Origin: Nocardia pneumoniae NBRC 100136
Lineage (GTDB): Bacteria; Actinomycetota; Actinomycetes; Mycobacteriales; Mycobacteriaceae
Direction of reading: 5' to 3'
DNA length: 64,000 nt
Assembly (NCBI RefSeq): GCF_000308755.1
Contig: NZ_BAGF01000084.1
Location: 62,001-126,000, forward strand
The notes under the pieces are model-generated. The model saw only the letters and a list, made by a program, of their open reading frames with translations, had not been told where the DNA came from and did not search any database. The translations under genes and the position numbers were made by a program. Positions 26,100 to 34,443 of the stretch are shown here, one piece after another (the first letter of the stretch is position 1; each line of letters begins with the position of its first letter).

Positions 26100-27938
26100 G
26101 TGGGTGTGAGCCGTCGGGATCGAGTGGTGGCTGCGGGATACAGCGCGGCGGTGGCGCTGCTCGTGGCCGGACCGCTGCTGAAACCGGGCTATCTGCTCTT
26201 GCGGGATGCGGTGAGCACGCCGCGCAGCTATCCGACCGACTCGGCGCTCGGGCTGGGGGACGCGGCGCCGCGGGCGGTGCCGCAGGACGCGTTGCTCGCG
26301 ACGCTGTCCTCGATCGTGGACGGCGGGCTGATCGTCAAGGTGATCCTGGTCGTCGCGCTGTGGGCCGCGGCGTACGGGGGCGCGGTCCTCGTGCGCGAAC
26401 TGCTGCGCGCGTCCATCGGCGCACAACTGGCCGCCGCCACGGTCGCGCTGTGGAACCCGTACGTGGCCGAGCGCCTTTTGCAGGGGCACTGGAGTCTGCT
26501 GACCGGCTATGCCGCTCTGCCGTGGACGGTGCTGGCCGCCTATCGGCTCCGATGCGCTCTCACTGCGCAGCAGCGCAGGGGCACCGGGACCGCATCGGTG
26601 CGACAACTCGAGGTCGGCCCGGCCGACTCCGACGGCCAGTCGTCCGCGTGGGCGGCGCTGGCGGGGTCGCTTGCCGCGGCGGGCCTCACACCGACCGGCG
26701 CGCTGCTGGCTGGCTGCACCGCGCTCGCCCTCGTCCGGGTACGGCAATTGCCCGCGACGGTCGCCCTCTGGGTGGCCGCGTCGGCGCCGTGGCTGACCGC
26801 CACCGCGCTGTCCGGCGCGGGCGGCGAACCCTCCGACCCCGCGGGTATCGCCGCGTTCGCCGCACGTGCCGAACCCGGGCTCGGCACGCTGGGCAGCTCG
26901 GCCGGGCTGGGCGGGATCTGGAACGCCGCGGCGGTACCGGACTCGCGCACCACGCCGCTCGCCGCGATCGGCACGTTCGCGCTGCTCGTGATCGTCGCGC
27001 TGGGTGTGCGTGCCGTCGCACGGAACAGCGACGACCCGGACAGCCGCCACGTCCGCCGCGTACTGCTGCTACTGGCGGCGATCGCGGTTCTGTTTCCCGC
27101 GCTCGGCGCGACGCCGTGGGGCATGGACGCGCTGGAGTGGCTGGTCGTGCACGTGCCCGGCGCGGGTCTGCTGCGCGACACCCAGAAGTACGTGGCCTTG
27201 GCCATGCCCGCCTACGCGCTGTGCGCGGCGGCCGGGTGCGGCGTGCTGGCTCGGCTTTTCTCCGCGACCCCCCAGCCGACGACGGCAGACCAACTCCGGC
27301 TGCCGCACCGAGCCGTGACATCCGCTGTCGCAGCGATATTCGTCGCGCTCCTGATGCTGCCGCTCTTCGATCTCGCCTGGGGGGTCGGTGGAGCGGTTCG
27401 AGCCGTGCGCTATCCGGACGGGTGGCGGCGGGTCGCGGAACGAGTCGACGATTCCGCCGACATCGCGGTGCTGCCCGCCGGAATGTTCCGCAAGTTCCCC
27501 TACAGCGGCTCCGCGCCGGTCCTGGATCCAGCGCCGCGCATGCTGCCCGGGGACGTCTTGCAGACCGGTGAGCTCCTGGTGCGCGGCCGGACCGTGTCCG
27601 GCGAAGGAGCCCGCGCCAGACAAGTGGAAGCCCTTCTGCTGCACGGCGGTCCGGCCGTTGATCTGGCGCGCCTCGGCGTCGGCTGGGTGCTCGTGGAACG
27701 AACAACCCCCGGCCCGCTCGGCGAATCGGCGGCCACCCTCGCCCAGCTCGAGCCGACCTACGAGGACGCCGACTTCGCGCTGTATCGCGTGCCCGGCGTC
27801 ATCGAGCGACGCGGGTCGACGACCCAAGAGCGCGCACTCGCCTTTGCAGCTCATTCACTATGGGTCGCAATGCTTTTCGCCGGGCCACTGATCGTTGTCG
27901 GTATGCGTGCACGACCCCGGACGAAGATCCGGCGGTAG
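26100..27938 (+). CDS. GT-C-like polytopic membrane protein (Rv0226c-type)
   Basis: Membrane protein of 612 residues with about 10-12 helices in the N-terminal 480 residues and a short extracytoplasmic domain near the C-terminus (~420-575), then a last helix. WNPYVAERLLQGHWSLLTGYAA and VPGAGLLRDTQKYVALAMPAYAL are distinctive; the second has the RDTQK pattern seen in GT-C-like integral membrane glycosyltransferases. This corresponds to Rv0226c. A lipid-linked-sugar transferase role is inferred, not shown. GTG 26100 has TACAGT 8 bases upstream and no SD. The 224 bases before it hold only the divergent promoter region with the flippase gene. Confidence 0.78.
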   Translation: MGVSRRDRVVAAGYSAAVALLVAGPLLKPGYLLLRDAVSTPRSYPTDSALGLGDAAPRAVPQDALLATLSSIVDGGLIVKVILVVALWAAAYGGAVLVRELLRASIGAQLAAATVALWNPYVAERLLQGHWSLLTGYAALPWTVLAAYRLRCALTAQQRRGTGTASVRQLEVGPADSDGQSSAWAALAGSLAAAGLTPTGALLAGCTALALVRVRQLPATVALWVAASAPWLTATALSGAGGEPSDPAGIAAFAARAEPGLGTLGSSAGLGGIWNAAAVPDSRTTPLAAIGTFALLVIVALGVRAVARNSDDPDSRHVRRVLLLLAAIAVLFPALGATPWGMDALEWLVVHVPGAGLLRDTQKYVALAMPAYALCAAAGCGVLARLFSATPQPTTADQLRLPHRAVTSAVAAIFVALLMLPLFDLAWGVGGAVRAVRYPDGWRRVAERVDDSADIAVLPAGMFRKFPYSGSAPVLDPAPRMLPGDVLQTGELLVRGRTVSGEGARARQVEALLLHGGPAVDLARLGVGWVLVERTTPGPLGESAATLAQLEPTYEDADFALYRVPGVIERRGSTTQERALAFAAHSLWVAMLFAGPLIVVGMRARPRTKIRR

Positions 27939-27962
27939 CTTCGGTCAGCGCAACCCCAGGAG

Positions 27963-29135
27963 TCAGTCGACCGGCCGCGCCGCGATCAAGCCGGCGGTGT
28001 GCTCACCGCGGGCAGCGGCCGCCAGCACCTCGTAGACGCCGTTTCCGGTCTGCTCCCAGGAGAATTCGCGGGCCCGGGAGCGAGCCTTCTCGCCCATGAC
28101 CGTCCGCGCCGCCGGATCGTCCAGCAGGTCGCCGACGGCGTCGGCCAATTGCGCGACATCGTCCACCAGGACGCCGGTGGCGCCGTCGACGATGGAATCG
28201 GTGAGCCCGCGGGAACTCCGGTAGCCGACGGTCGGCACACCGTGTTGGGCGGCCTCGATCACCGCGAGGCCCCACCCCTCCTTGCGCGACGGCAGCACGT
28301 GCACCCATGCGCGGGCGAGCAGTTCGTGCTTGCGCCGTTCGTCCACGTGGCCGTGGAAGGTGACGGCGTCGGCGATGCCGAGCTCGCGGGCGTTGTCCTT
28401 CAGGTTGTCGGCCCACCAGCCGTCACCGATCACGTCGAGGCGCAGCCCCGGGATGCGGTCGCGCAGCCGGGCGACGGCGGCAAGCGCGTCCTCGATCTGC
28501 TTGTGCGGCACCAGACGGGACAGCACCACGATGGTGGGCTCGTCGGTCCGCGTTTCCGCGGCACCCGTCGGCGCGTCGACTGGAACCGGTTCAGCTCCGT
28601 TGCGAACCACCGCGATTCGCGAACGGTCCACACCGAGCGCGGCCAGCTCCTCCGCCGAAGGCAGTGACACGGTCAGATATTGGTTGTCCCGGTGAACGCG
28701 CGGCGACAGCTGGGATTCGATCCACCAGCCGATGCGGCCGACCAGCCGACCGGCGACCGGCCACTGCTCACGGTGGCCGTGGTGCACCAGCACCACCGAC
28801 GGCGCCCGGGTGACGACGGTGGCGAAGAAGGGGATCCCGTTCTGGGTATCGATCACCGCGTCCGGGCGCACGCCGCGCAGCGGCCCGAGGCCGACTCGCG
28901 CGAGCAGGAGGGCGGCCAGCGCCCGCGGATATACCGTGTAGCGTCCGCCCGCCCGGCTGATGTCGATGCCGTCGATGCGTTCCCGCCGCGGCGCCCCCGG
29001 GTAGCGCGCGGTGCGCAAGGTGACCTTGATCCCGCGAGCCGCCAGATGTGCGCCGACCTGCTCGAGGTACCGCTCGCTGCCGCCTCCCTGCGGGTGCCCG
29101 GTGTCGCGCCAGCAGAGCAGGAGGACTTCGCGCAC
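27963..29135 (-). CDS. GT4-family glycosyltransferase (Rv0225-type)
   Basis: Cytosolic GT-B glycosyltransferase of 390 residues. The N-terminal half has the acceptor-side loop HPQGGGSERYLEQVGAHLA. The C-terminal half has the sugar-nucleotide site: VVLSRLVPHKQIEDAL, FHGHVDERRKHELLARA, and the retaining E-x7-E motif in SRKEGWGLAVIEAAQHG. This fits the GT4 family, typical donors being GDP-mannose or UDP-sugars. GTG 29135 begins the conserved first strand. It is convergent with the GT-C-like gene and divergent from the methyltransferase gene. It corresponds to Rv0225. Its product is unknown; with the flippase and GT-C-like protein it could build a lipid-linked glycan. Confidence 0.88.
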   Translation of the reverse strand: MREVLLLCWRDTGHPQGGGSERYLEQVGAHLAARGIKVTLRTARYPGAPRRERIDGIDISRAGGRYTVYPRALAALLLARVGLGPLRGVRPDAVIDTQNGIPFFATVVTRAPSVVLVHHGHREQWPVAGRLVGRIGWWIESQLSPRVHRDNQYLTVSLPSAEELAALGVDRSRIAVVRNGAEPVPVDAPTGAAETRTDEPTIVVLSRLVPHKQIEDALAAVARLRDRIPGLRLDVIGDGWWADNLKDNARELGIADAVTFHGHVDERRKHELLARAWVHVLPSRKEGWGLAVIEAAQHGVPTVGYRSSRGLTDSIVDGATGVLVDDVAQLADAVGDLLDDPAARTVMGEKARSRAREFSWEQTGNGVYEVLAAAARGEHTAGLIAARPVD

Positions 29136-29247
29136 GTGGAGCTTCTCTCGGTCGGTGGTCCCGGTGGGAACGTCGGATATCGCGGTACACCCTAACCGAG
29201 CCCCCGTCGAGCATGCCCACGATCGGGGTTATGGAAAACTCGGCGCC

Positions 29248-30033
29248 GTGCTCAAAGCCGAGAAAACGCCCGTACGCAGCAGCTCGCCCCGGTTCGCCCG
29301 GCGGGCGACGCTACGCAGGTCGCTGCGGCTGCTCGGCAGTTTCCGGTTCGAGCAGACCGATCCGGCGCTGTTCTACGGCGGCCTGGCCGCCGACAGCGCG
29401 GCCATGATCGCGGACTTCTACGCCGACCTCACCGGCCGGTCGCTGGACGGTGCGACGATTCTCGACGTCGGCGGCGGACCGGGCTACTTCGCGGACGAGT
29501 TCCTCCGCACCGGAGCGCGCTACATCCCGGTGGAGCCGGACCCGTCGGAAATGCACGCGGCGGGCCTTTCGGTGGCCGGTGCGGTCCGCGGGTCCGGGAT
29601 GGCGCTGCCGTTCCGTGACGACGCGGTCGACATCTGCTTCTCGTCGAACGTCGCCGAGCACGTCTCGAAGCCGTGGACGATGGCCGACGAGATGGTGCGG
29701 GTGACCAGGCCGGGCGGACTGATCGTGCTCTCGTACACGGTGTGGCACGGCCCGTTCGGCGGGCACGAGACCGGGCCGTGGCACTACCTCGGTGGTGAAT
29801 ACGCCGCGCGCCGGTATCGGCGCAAGCACGGGCGGGAACCCAAGAACCGGTTCGGCAGGTCGCTGTTCGCGGTGCGCGCCGCGGACGGATTAAGCTGGGC
29901 GGCAGGCACTCCGGCCGAAGTCCGCACGGTCTTCCCGCGGTACCACCCGCGTTGGGCCTGGTGGCTGGTGCGGATACCAGTGGTGCGTGAGTTACTTGTG
30001 AGCAATCTGGTTGTTGTGGCTACTAAAAATTAG
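29248..30033 (+). CDS. Class I SAM-dependent methyltransferase (Rv0224c-type)
   Basis: Methyltransferase of 261 residues. SAM-binding motif I is ILDVGGGPGYFADEF (~residues 70-84), the acidic motif II is IPVEPDPSEMH, and FSSNVAEHVSKPWTMADEMVRV is the motif IV/V region typical of ubiE/methyltransferase-11 proteins. GTG 29248 gives a length close to the recalled 254 residues of Rv0224c. No SD is evident. The 112-base gap to the divergent glycosyltransferase carries the promoters. The acceptor is unknown; sugar or lipid methylation fits the neighbourhood. Confidence 0.87.
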   Translation: MLKAEKTPVRSSSPRFARRATLRRSLRLLGSFRFEQTDPALFYGGLAADSAAMIADFYADLTGRSLDGATILDVGGGPGYFADEFLRTGARYIPVEPDPSEMHAAGLSVAGAVRGSGMALPFRDDAVDICFSSNVAEHVSKPWTMADEMVRVTRPGGLIVLSYTVWHGPFGGHETGPWHYLGGEYAARRYRRKHGREPKNRFGRSLFAVRAADGLSWAAGTPAEVRTVFPRYHPRWAWWLVRIPVVRELLVSNLVVVATKN

Positions 30034-30038
30034 CTGAA

Positions 30039-30341
30039 CTAAGGCTCCAGCCATCCGCGACGCCAGTGCCGCTTGCCGCACGGCGCGTGCACCGGCTCGC
30101 TCCACGGCGATTCCCGCATGGCCAAGCCAACGGTTTCGAGCGTGGTCAGACCGACCAGGTCGGCTAGCATCCCTACCGCGGCGACCGCCTCGGCGGCCTG
30201 CATAGCCGCAGTTGCCTGCTCGATTGTCAGGGTGCGGCCGGGTAGGAAGGAGACCACCCATCCTCCGCTGCCGACGCACTTCGCCTGATGCTCGGTTTGA
30301 TCACTGGTCATCAGCGACCGGCCGATCACTTGCACCGCCAT
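30039..30341 (-). CDS. Small conserved hypothetical protein
   Basis: Predicted protein of 100 residues. ATG 30341 has GGGGAG 8 bases upstream; ATG 30311 is an alternative giving 90 residues. The recognisable core is CVGSGGWVVSFLPGRTLTIEQATAAM followed by a helix and a polar, His/Arg-rich C-terminus (CGKRHWRRGWLEP). I have seen similar short proteins in nocardiae but know no function. It ends 6 bases before the methyltransferase stop (convergent) and is divergent from the aldehyde dehydrogenase, with the KstR-like sites in the shared upstream region. Confidence 0.6.
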   Translation of the reverse strand: MAVQVIGRSLMTSDQTEHQAKCVGSGGWVVSFLPGRTLTIEQATAAMQAAEAVAAVGMLADLVGLTTLETVGLAMRESPWSEPVHAPCGKRHWRRGWLEP

Positions 30342-30503
30342 GACTCGGACTCCCCAGTTTGCGGTATCGGTTGGTGAATGGAGCGAGCTGATCTGTCGCT
30401 CCAGCATGACGTTTCCAGCAACAGAACGCAATAGTGCGTTCGGCGAAAAGCGAACCGAGAGGTCGGAATTCACACTCGGAGCCAGGGCGCGCGAAAGCAA
30501 AAC

Positions 30504-30517
30504 TAGAACAGGTTACA
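30504..30517. promoter_or_regulatory. KstR-type operator, distal site
   Basis: TAGAACAGGTTACA fits the published KstR consensus TnnAACnnGTTnnA at every fixed position. It lies 33 bases upstream of the ATG of the aldehyde dehydrogenase. KstR is the TetR-type repressor of sterol-degradation genes in mycolic-acid bacteria. Confidence 0.75.
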
Positions 30518-30536
30518 GACAAATTCAGTACAGAAC

Positions 30537-30550
30537 TGTAACGTGTTCTC
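30537..30550. promoter_or_regulatory. KstR-type operator, proximal site
   Basis: TGTAACGTGTTCTC matches the KstR consensus except at the last base. It abuts the start codon. Its centre is 33 bp (about three helical turns) from the distal site, and the two sites are in inverted orientation relative to each other. Confidence 0.65.
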
Positions 30551-31996
30551 ATGCATTACGACAGCTTGTTCATCGGCGGCCGCTGGACCGCGCCAGCCAC
30601 CGCCGAGCGCGTCCAGGTCATCTCGCCGGTCACGGTCGAGCCGGTGGGCAGCGTCCCCGCGGTGAGCCGGGCCGACGTCGACGCCGCGGTCGCCGCGGCC
30701 AGGCACGCCTTCGACCACGGCCCGTGGCCCGCCACCCCACCGCAGGAGCGTGCCGCGGTGCTCAGTAGGGCCGCACGGCTGATCGAACAGCGTTCGGCCG
30801 ACCTGCTCGCCGCGCTGACCGCCGAGGTCGGCGCGCCGCAGATGATCGCCATGACGCTCAATCAGATCCCCGCGGTCGCCGCGCTGGACGCCTGCGCCGC
30901 CCTGGCCGAGTCCTTCCCCTGGCGCGAAACGCGGGTCGGCGGGTTCGGCACCACGCGGGTGACCCGCGAGCCGCGCGGCGTCGTCGCGGCGATCACCGCG
31001 TGGAACGTCCCGCTGTTCCTCGCGGCCAACAAGCTCGCTCCGGCCCTGCTGGCCGGTTGCACCGTGGTGCTGAAGCCGTCCCCGCTCACGCCGATCACAG
31101 CCAATATGCTCGCGGACATCTTCACCGAGGCGGGGCTGCCCGAAGGCGTGCTCTCCGTGCTGCCCGCCGAGCCGGACGCTGCCGAGTACCTCGTCTCACA
31201 CCCCGGTGTGGACAAGCTGACGTTCACCGGAAGCACCGCGGTCGGCAGGAAGATCGGCGCCATCGCCACCGGCCAGCTCAAGAGCGTCTCGCTCGAGCTG
31301 GGCGGCAAGTCCGCGGCGATTCTGTTGCCGGACATGGATATCGCGGCCGGTATCCCGGTGCTCGCGTTCTCCGGCCTGATGAACAGCGGGCAGGGCTGCG
31401 TCGCGCAGACGCGGATCCTCGCCCCGCGCAGCCGGTACGACGAAATCCTCGACGCGCTGGTCGACCACGTGCGGACGATGAAGGTCGGCGACCCCAGCGA
31501 CCCCTCCGTGCAGCTGGGCCCGCTGATCTCCGAACGCCAGCGCGATCGGGTGGAGGGATACATCGCCAAGGGCAAGGCCGAGGGCGCGCGGCTGGTGCTC
31601 GGCGGCGGTCGGCCGGAGGGGCTCGAGCGCGGCTGGTTCGTCGAGCCGACGATCTTCGCCGACGTGGACAACAAGTCCACCATCGCCCAGGAGGAGATCT
31701 TCGGCCCGGTGCTGTCGGTGATCCCGTACGAGACCGAGGACGAGGCCGTTGCCATCGCCAACGACTCGGTCTACGGCCTCGCCGGGTCGGTGTGGACCAC
31801 CGACATCGAGCACGGCGCGGAGATCGCGGCGCGGGTGCGTACCGGCACCTACGCGATCAACTGGTACGCGTTCGACCCGACCTCGCCGTTCGGCGGCTAC
31901 AAGGCCTCCGGACTCGGACGGGAGAACGGCCCGGAGGGCCTCGACTCGTTCTGCGAGCAGAAGTCGCTGCTCATGCCGCTCGGCTGGACCGGGTGA
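30551..31996 (+). CDS. Aldehyde dehydrogenase (Rv0223c-type), predicted KstR regulon
   Basis: NAD(P)+-dependent aldehyde dehydrogenase of 481 residues oxidising an aldehyde to the acid. The catalytic cysteine is C283 in NSGQGCVAQTRIL. The general-base glutamate is E249 in LELGGKSAAILL, and FTGSTAVGRKIG is the cofactor loop. The start ATG follows a KstR-like site directly and has no SD, so the mRNA is probably leaderless. Two KstR-like operators suggest induction during sterol catabolism. I recall Rv0223c being listed in the KstR regulon of M. tuberculosis. The substrate may be a sterol side-chain aldehyde (inference). Confidence 0.92.
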   Translation: MHYDSLFIGGRWTAPATAERVQVISPVTVEPVGSVPAVSRADVDAAVAAARHAFDHGPWPATPPQERAAVLSRAARLIEQRSADLLAALTAEVGAPQMIAMTLNQIPAVAALDACAALAESFPWRETRVGGFGTTRVTREPRGVVAAITAWNVPLFLAANKLAPALLAGCTVVLKPSPLTPITANMLADIFTEAGLPEGVLSVLPAEPDAAEYLVSHPGVDKLTFTGSTAVGRKIGAIATGQLKSVSLELGGKSAAILLPDMDIAAGIPVLAFSGLMNSGQGCVAQTRILAPRSRYDEILDALVDHVRTMKVGDPSDPSVQLGPLISERQRDRVEGYIAKGKAEGARLVLGGGRPEGLERGWFVEPTIFADVDNKSTIAQEEIFGPVLSVIPYETEDEAVAIANDSVYGLAGSVWTTDIEHGAEIAARVRTGTYAINWYAFDPTSPFGGYKASGLGRENGPEGLDSFCEQKSLLMPLGWTG

Positions 31997-32200
31997 TCAG
32001 TCCGGTGGCATGACCACCCGGAGTATGGGCGCACGGTCGCCGTACAGCCAAGTCGGCGCGTCGACGACCTCGACGCGCCACCCTGGCGGCAGCACCGAGC
32101 GCAGCCGTCCCGCGGCCCGGCGCAGCGGGGTGCTCGCGGTCGCGAACTCGAATCCGGCACCCATCCGGGGAATGGACGCCGTCGTCTCCAGATCGGCCAT
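31997..32200 (-). CDS. Small hypothetical protein
   Basis: Possible protein of 67 residues beginning MADLETTASIPRMGAGFEFA and ending with TWLYGDRAPILRVVMPPD. Its stop is directly adjacent to the aldehyde dehydrogenase stop (convergent). A GAGAGG lies about 12 bases upstream of ATG 32200. The composition (Gly, Pro, Arg, aromatic residues in order) looks coding and I recall similar short nocardial proteins, but no domain is recognised. Confidence 0.5.
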   Translation of the reverse strand: MADLETTASIPRMGAGFEFATASTPLRRAAGRLRSVLPPGWRVEVVDAPTWLYGDRAPILRVVMPPD

Positions 32201-32547
32201 GCTCCAACCGCCTCTCTCGCGCCTCGATCTCGCCGTGCACCGCGGGGATCGCGGTTCCGATGTCGATAGGGAAGTAGGTCAGTCGATCAGTTAACCGCCA
32301 GTAATCAGACTGGTGTGCGTAGCAGGAACAATACGTCAAGCATAAGCCATGACTACATACGTTCTCTCGACAAGATTCTTACCCCACCGCGCGGGTTGAT
32401 AAACCTACTGGAGGGGGTGAATTCGGTAACCGGTCGCCCGATGTCAACGCATTACGCTGATGCACTGCGTGCCAAAGCCATTCACTTCATCGCGGGTTAT
32501 CCTGGATCGCAAGGCTTTTCACCCGGGATCGCTACGCAAAGCTGTGG
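32201..32547. other. Low-GC intergenic region without a convincing gene
   Basis: This 347-base stretch is clearly less GC-rich than its surroundings, with runs such as CAATACGTCAAGCATAAGCC and TTGATAAACC. I find no ORF with good codon bias. It probably holds the promoter of the small gene at 31997-32200 and the 3' end region of the GlxA-type gene. It could also be the remnant of a lost gene or an insertion. Confidence 0.5.
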
Positions 32548-33498
32548 TCACCGGCCCAGCGAGCGGCGATACGCGGCCGGGGTGGCTCCCGTCGCCGCGC
32601 GCAGATGCACCCGCAGGGCGGTGACGCTGCCGAAACCCGCTTCGGACGCGACGACTTCGACTGGCAAACGAGTAGTTTCCAGTAGCTCGCGGGCGCGGGC
32701 GGTGCGCTGGGCGTCCAGCCAGCGTCGCGGCGTGGTGCCCACCTCCGCCTTGAATCGGCGGATGAAGGTGCGCTCGCTCATCAGCGCGTGCGCGGCGAGC
32801 GCCGAAACATCCACTGCCGCAGCCGGTTCGGCGACGGCCCAGGCCAGCGTGGCGGCGAGGCCGCCATCGGCGCCGCGAGCGCCGGATCGATCCGGAATGT
32901 ATTGCGCCTGACCGCCTTCCCGATGCGGCGCAGTCACGTTCCACCTGGCCAGCTCCGCGGCCGCATGCGCGCCGAGCTCTCTGCGGACGATGTGCAGACA
33001 CAGGTCGAGACCGGCCGAAAGACCAGCCGACGTGAGCACGTCGCCGTCGTCCACGTACAGCGCCGTCGGGTCCAGTTTCACCGCGGGATACAGCTCGGCG
33101 AACTCGTCGCAGTAGGCCCAATGCGTCGTCGCGGGCCGCCCGTCCAGCAGACCCGCCTCGGCGAGGATGAACGCGCCGACGCAGATGCTCACCATCGTCG
33201 CGCCGCGTTCCGCGGCCTCACGCAGCGCGGTGAGCGCCTCCCGCGGCGTGGGCAGCGTCGGAATGCCTATCCCGGGGAGGACGACGATATCGGCCTCCGT
33301 GAGCGCCTCGAGCCCGTGCTCCACCCGCAATTCGAAGCCGTTCGGCGTCCACACCGGCCCCGGGCGCAACCCGCACGTGCGCATCTCGAACCCGCGCGGC
33401 TCGCCGGTCTTACCCGGCCCGTGCCGGAACGCCTGCACGGCGGAGGCCAGGTCGAAGGCCATGACGCCGTCCAGCGCCAGTGCGACCACATTCTTCAT
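32548..33498 (-). CDS. GlxA-type AraC regulator (DJ-1/PfpI + HTH)
   Basis: Transcription regulator of 316 residues. Residues 1-170 form a DJ-1/PfpI-like domain with the nucleophile-elbow cysteine in VSICVGAFILAEAGLLDG. The C-terminal ~100 residues are an AraC/XylS double helix-turn-helix (LAAHALMSERTFIRRFKAEVG, then VEVVASEAGFGSVTALRVHLR). ATG 33498 is chosen over TTG 33501. It is divergent from the HD-domain gene. GlxA-type regulators often control amino-acid, nitrile or aldoxime metabolism; the target here is unknown. Confidence 0.87.
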   Translation of the reverse strand: MKNVVALALDGVMAFDLASAVQAFRHGPGKTGEPRGFEMRTCGLRPGPVWTPNGFELRVEHGLEALTEADIVVLPGIGIPTLPTPREALTALREAAERGATMVSICVGAFILAEAGLLDGRPATTHWAYCDEFAELYPAVKLDPTALYVDDGDVLTSAGLSAGLDLCLHIVRRELGAHAAAELARWNVTAPHREGGQAQYIPDRSGARGADGGLAATLAWAVAEPAAAVDVSALAAHALMSERTFIRRFKAEVGTTPRRWLDAQRTARARELLETTRLPVEVVASEAGFGSVTALRVHLRAATGATPAAYRRSLGR

Positions 33499-33612
33499 CA
33501 ATCACCAGTTTGGCACGAATCCGAGCATTACTGTCATTTCCGCCACTCGTCGCAGCCCCTGCTACGCGGTTGACTGAAGCGCGCAGGGAGTTTCGACGAC
33601 GAAGGAGAACCC

Positions 33613-34365
33613 GTGGCCGCACCGACGGGCATCGACTGGGCATGGGCCACCCGCACCGGTGGCGCGCTGACCAAAGAGCAACGCCTCAGGCTGGCCGTCG
33701 AGACCGCGCGAACGCTGCCCGCCGCGGTGCCCAACCGGGTCCGGCTCGCGCTGGGTCGGCGCGGACGCGGCAAACTCGACTTCGCCGGCCTGCGGCTGCC
33801 CGACTCCGCGCTGGCCGTGGCAGCGGAAACCGAAGCACGCGAGTCCCTTTCGCCGCACGTGCTGCATCATTCGCTGCGCACCTACTACTTCGGGCGAGTT
33901 CTCGCCGATCTCGACGGCGCCAGCTACGATGACGAACTCGTCTATGTCTCCTGCCTGCTGCACGACCTCCAGCTCGAACACCCCACGCCGGGACGATGTT
34001 TCGCGGTGACCGGCGGGGAGCGCGCCGCCGCGTTCGCCCGGGAGGCGGGCGCCGACCCAGCGCGCGCCGAGGCGATCGGCGCGGCCATCGCCGCCCACAT
34101 CACGCCCGGCGTCGCCGACGATCTCACCGACCCGGGCGGCTTCGTCTCCGCGGGCGCATCGGTGGACGTGATCGGCGCGCGGCTGGCGGAACTGGACCCG
34201 GACTGGGTCGCCGACCTGCTGCGACGGCACCCACGCCAGGATCTCAAACGGCACCTGATCGCGGCCTTCGAAGCGGAGGCGAAAGCCGTGCCCGACGGCA
34301 GGGTGCGCTGGCTCAACGGCGCCGGGTTCCTGACGATGGTCCGGATGGCCCCGTTCGACGAATAG
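33613..34365 (+). CDS. HD-domain metal-dependent phosphohydrolase-like protein
   Basis: Protein of 250 residues with an HD-type core. HHSLRTYYFGRVLADLDG and VYVSCLLHDLQLEHP supply the H...HD metal ligands, and IAAHITPGVADDL a further histidine and aspartate. It resembles cyanamide-hydratase-like/HD hydrolases found in actinobacteria. GTG 33613 has GAAGGAG 7 bases upstream. It is preceded by a divergent GlxA-type regulator and followed by a convergent hairpin. A nucleotide or small nitrogen compound as substrate is possible but not shown. Confidence 0.82.
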   Translation: MAAPTGIDWAWATRTGGALTKEQRLRLAVETARTLPAAVPNRVRLALGRRGRGKLDFAGLRLPDSALAVAAETEARESLSPHVLHHSLRTYYFGRVLADLDGASYDDELVYVSCLLHDLQLEHPTPGRCFAVTGGERAAAFAREAGADPARAEAIGAAIAAHITPGVADDLTDPGGFVSAGASVDVIGARLAELDPDWVADLLRRHPRQDLKRHLIAAFEAEAKAVPDGRVRWLNGAGFLTMVRMAPFDE

Positions 34366-34392
34366 CGCCAAAAACCTTGGCGCACAAGCAAA

Positions 34393-34423
34393 CGCCCGCA
34401 CCATCGACCAGATAGTGCGGGCG
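34393..34423. terminator. Hairpin between HD gene and pckG
   Basis: CGCCCGCAC (34393-34401) pairs with GTGCGGGCG (34415-34423) around a 13-base loop, followed by TGCTACTTTT. It lies between two convergent genes. Confidence 0.75.
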
Positions 34424-34443
34424 GTGCTACTTTTGGAGGAGTG

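Noticed and set aside
31971..32339. Longer minus-strand frame overlapping the small gene at 31997-32200
   Set aside because: It becomes Arg/Ala-rich noise in the part where the other frame looks coding. Its first 40 residues may be a remnant, noted as part of the low-GC region.
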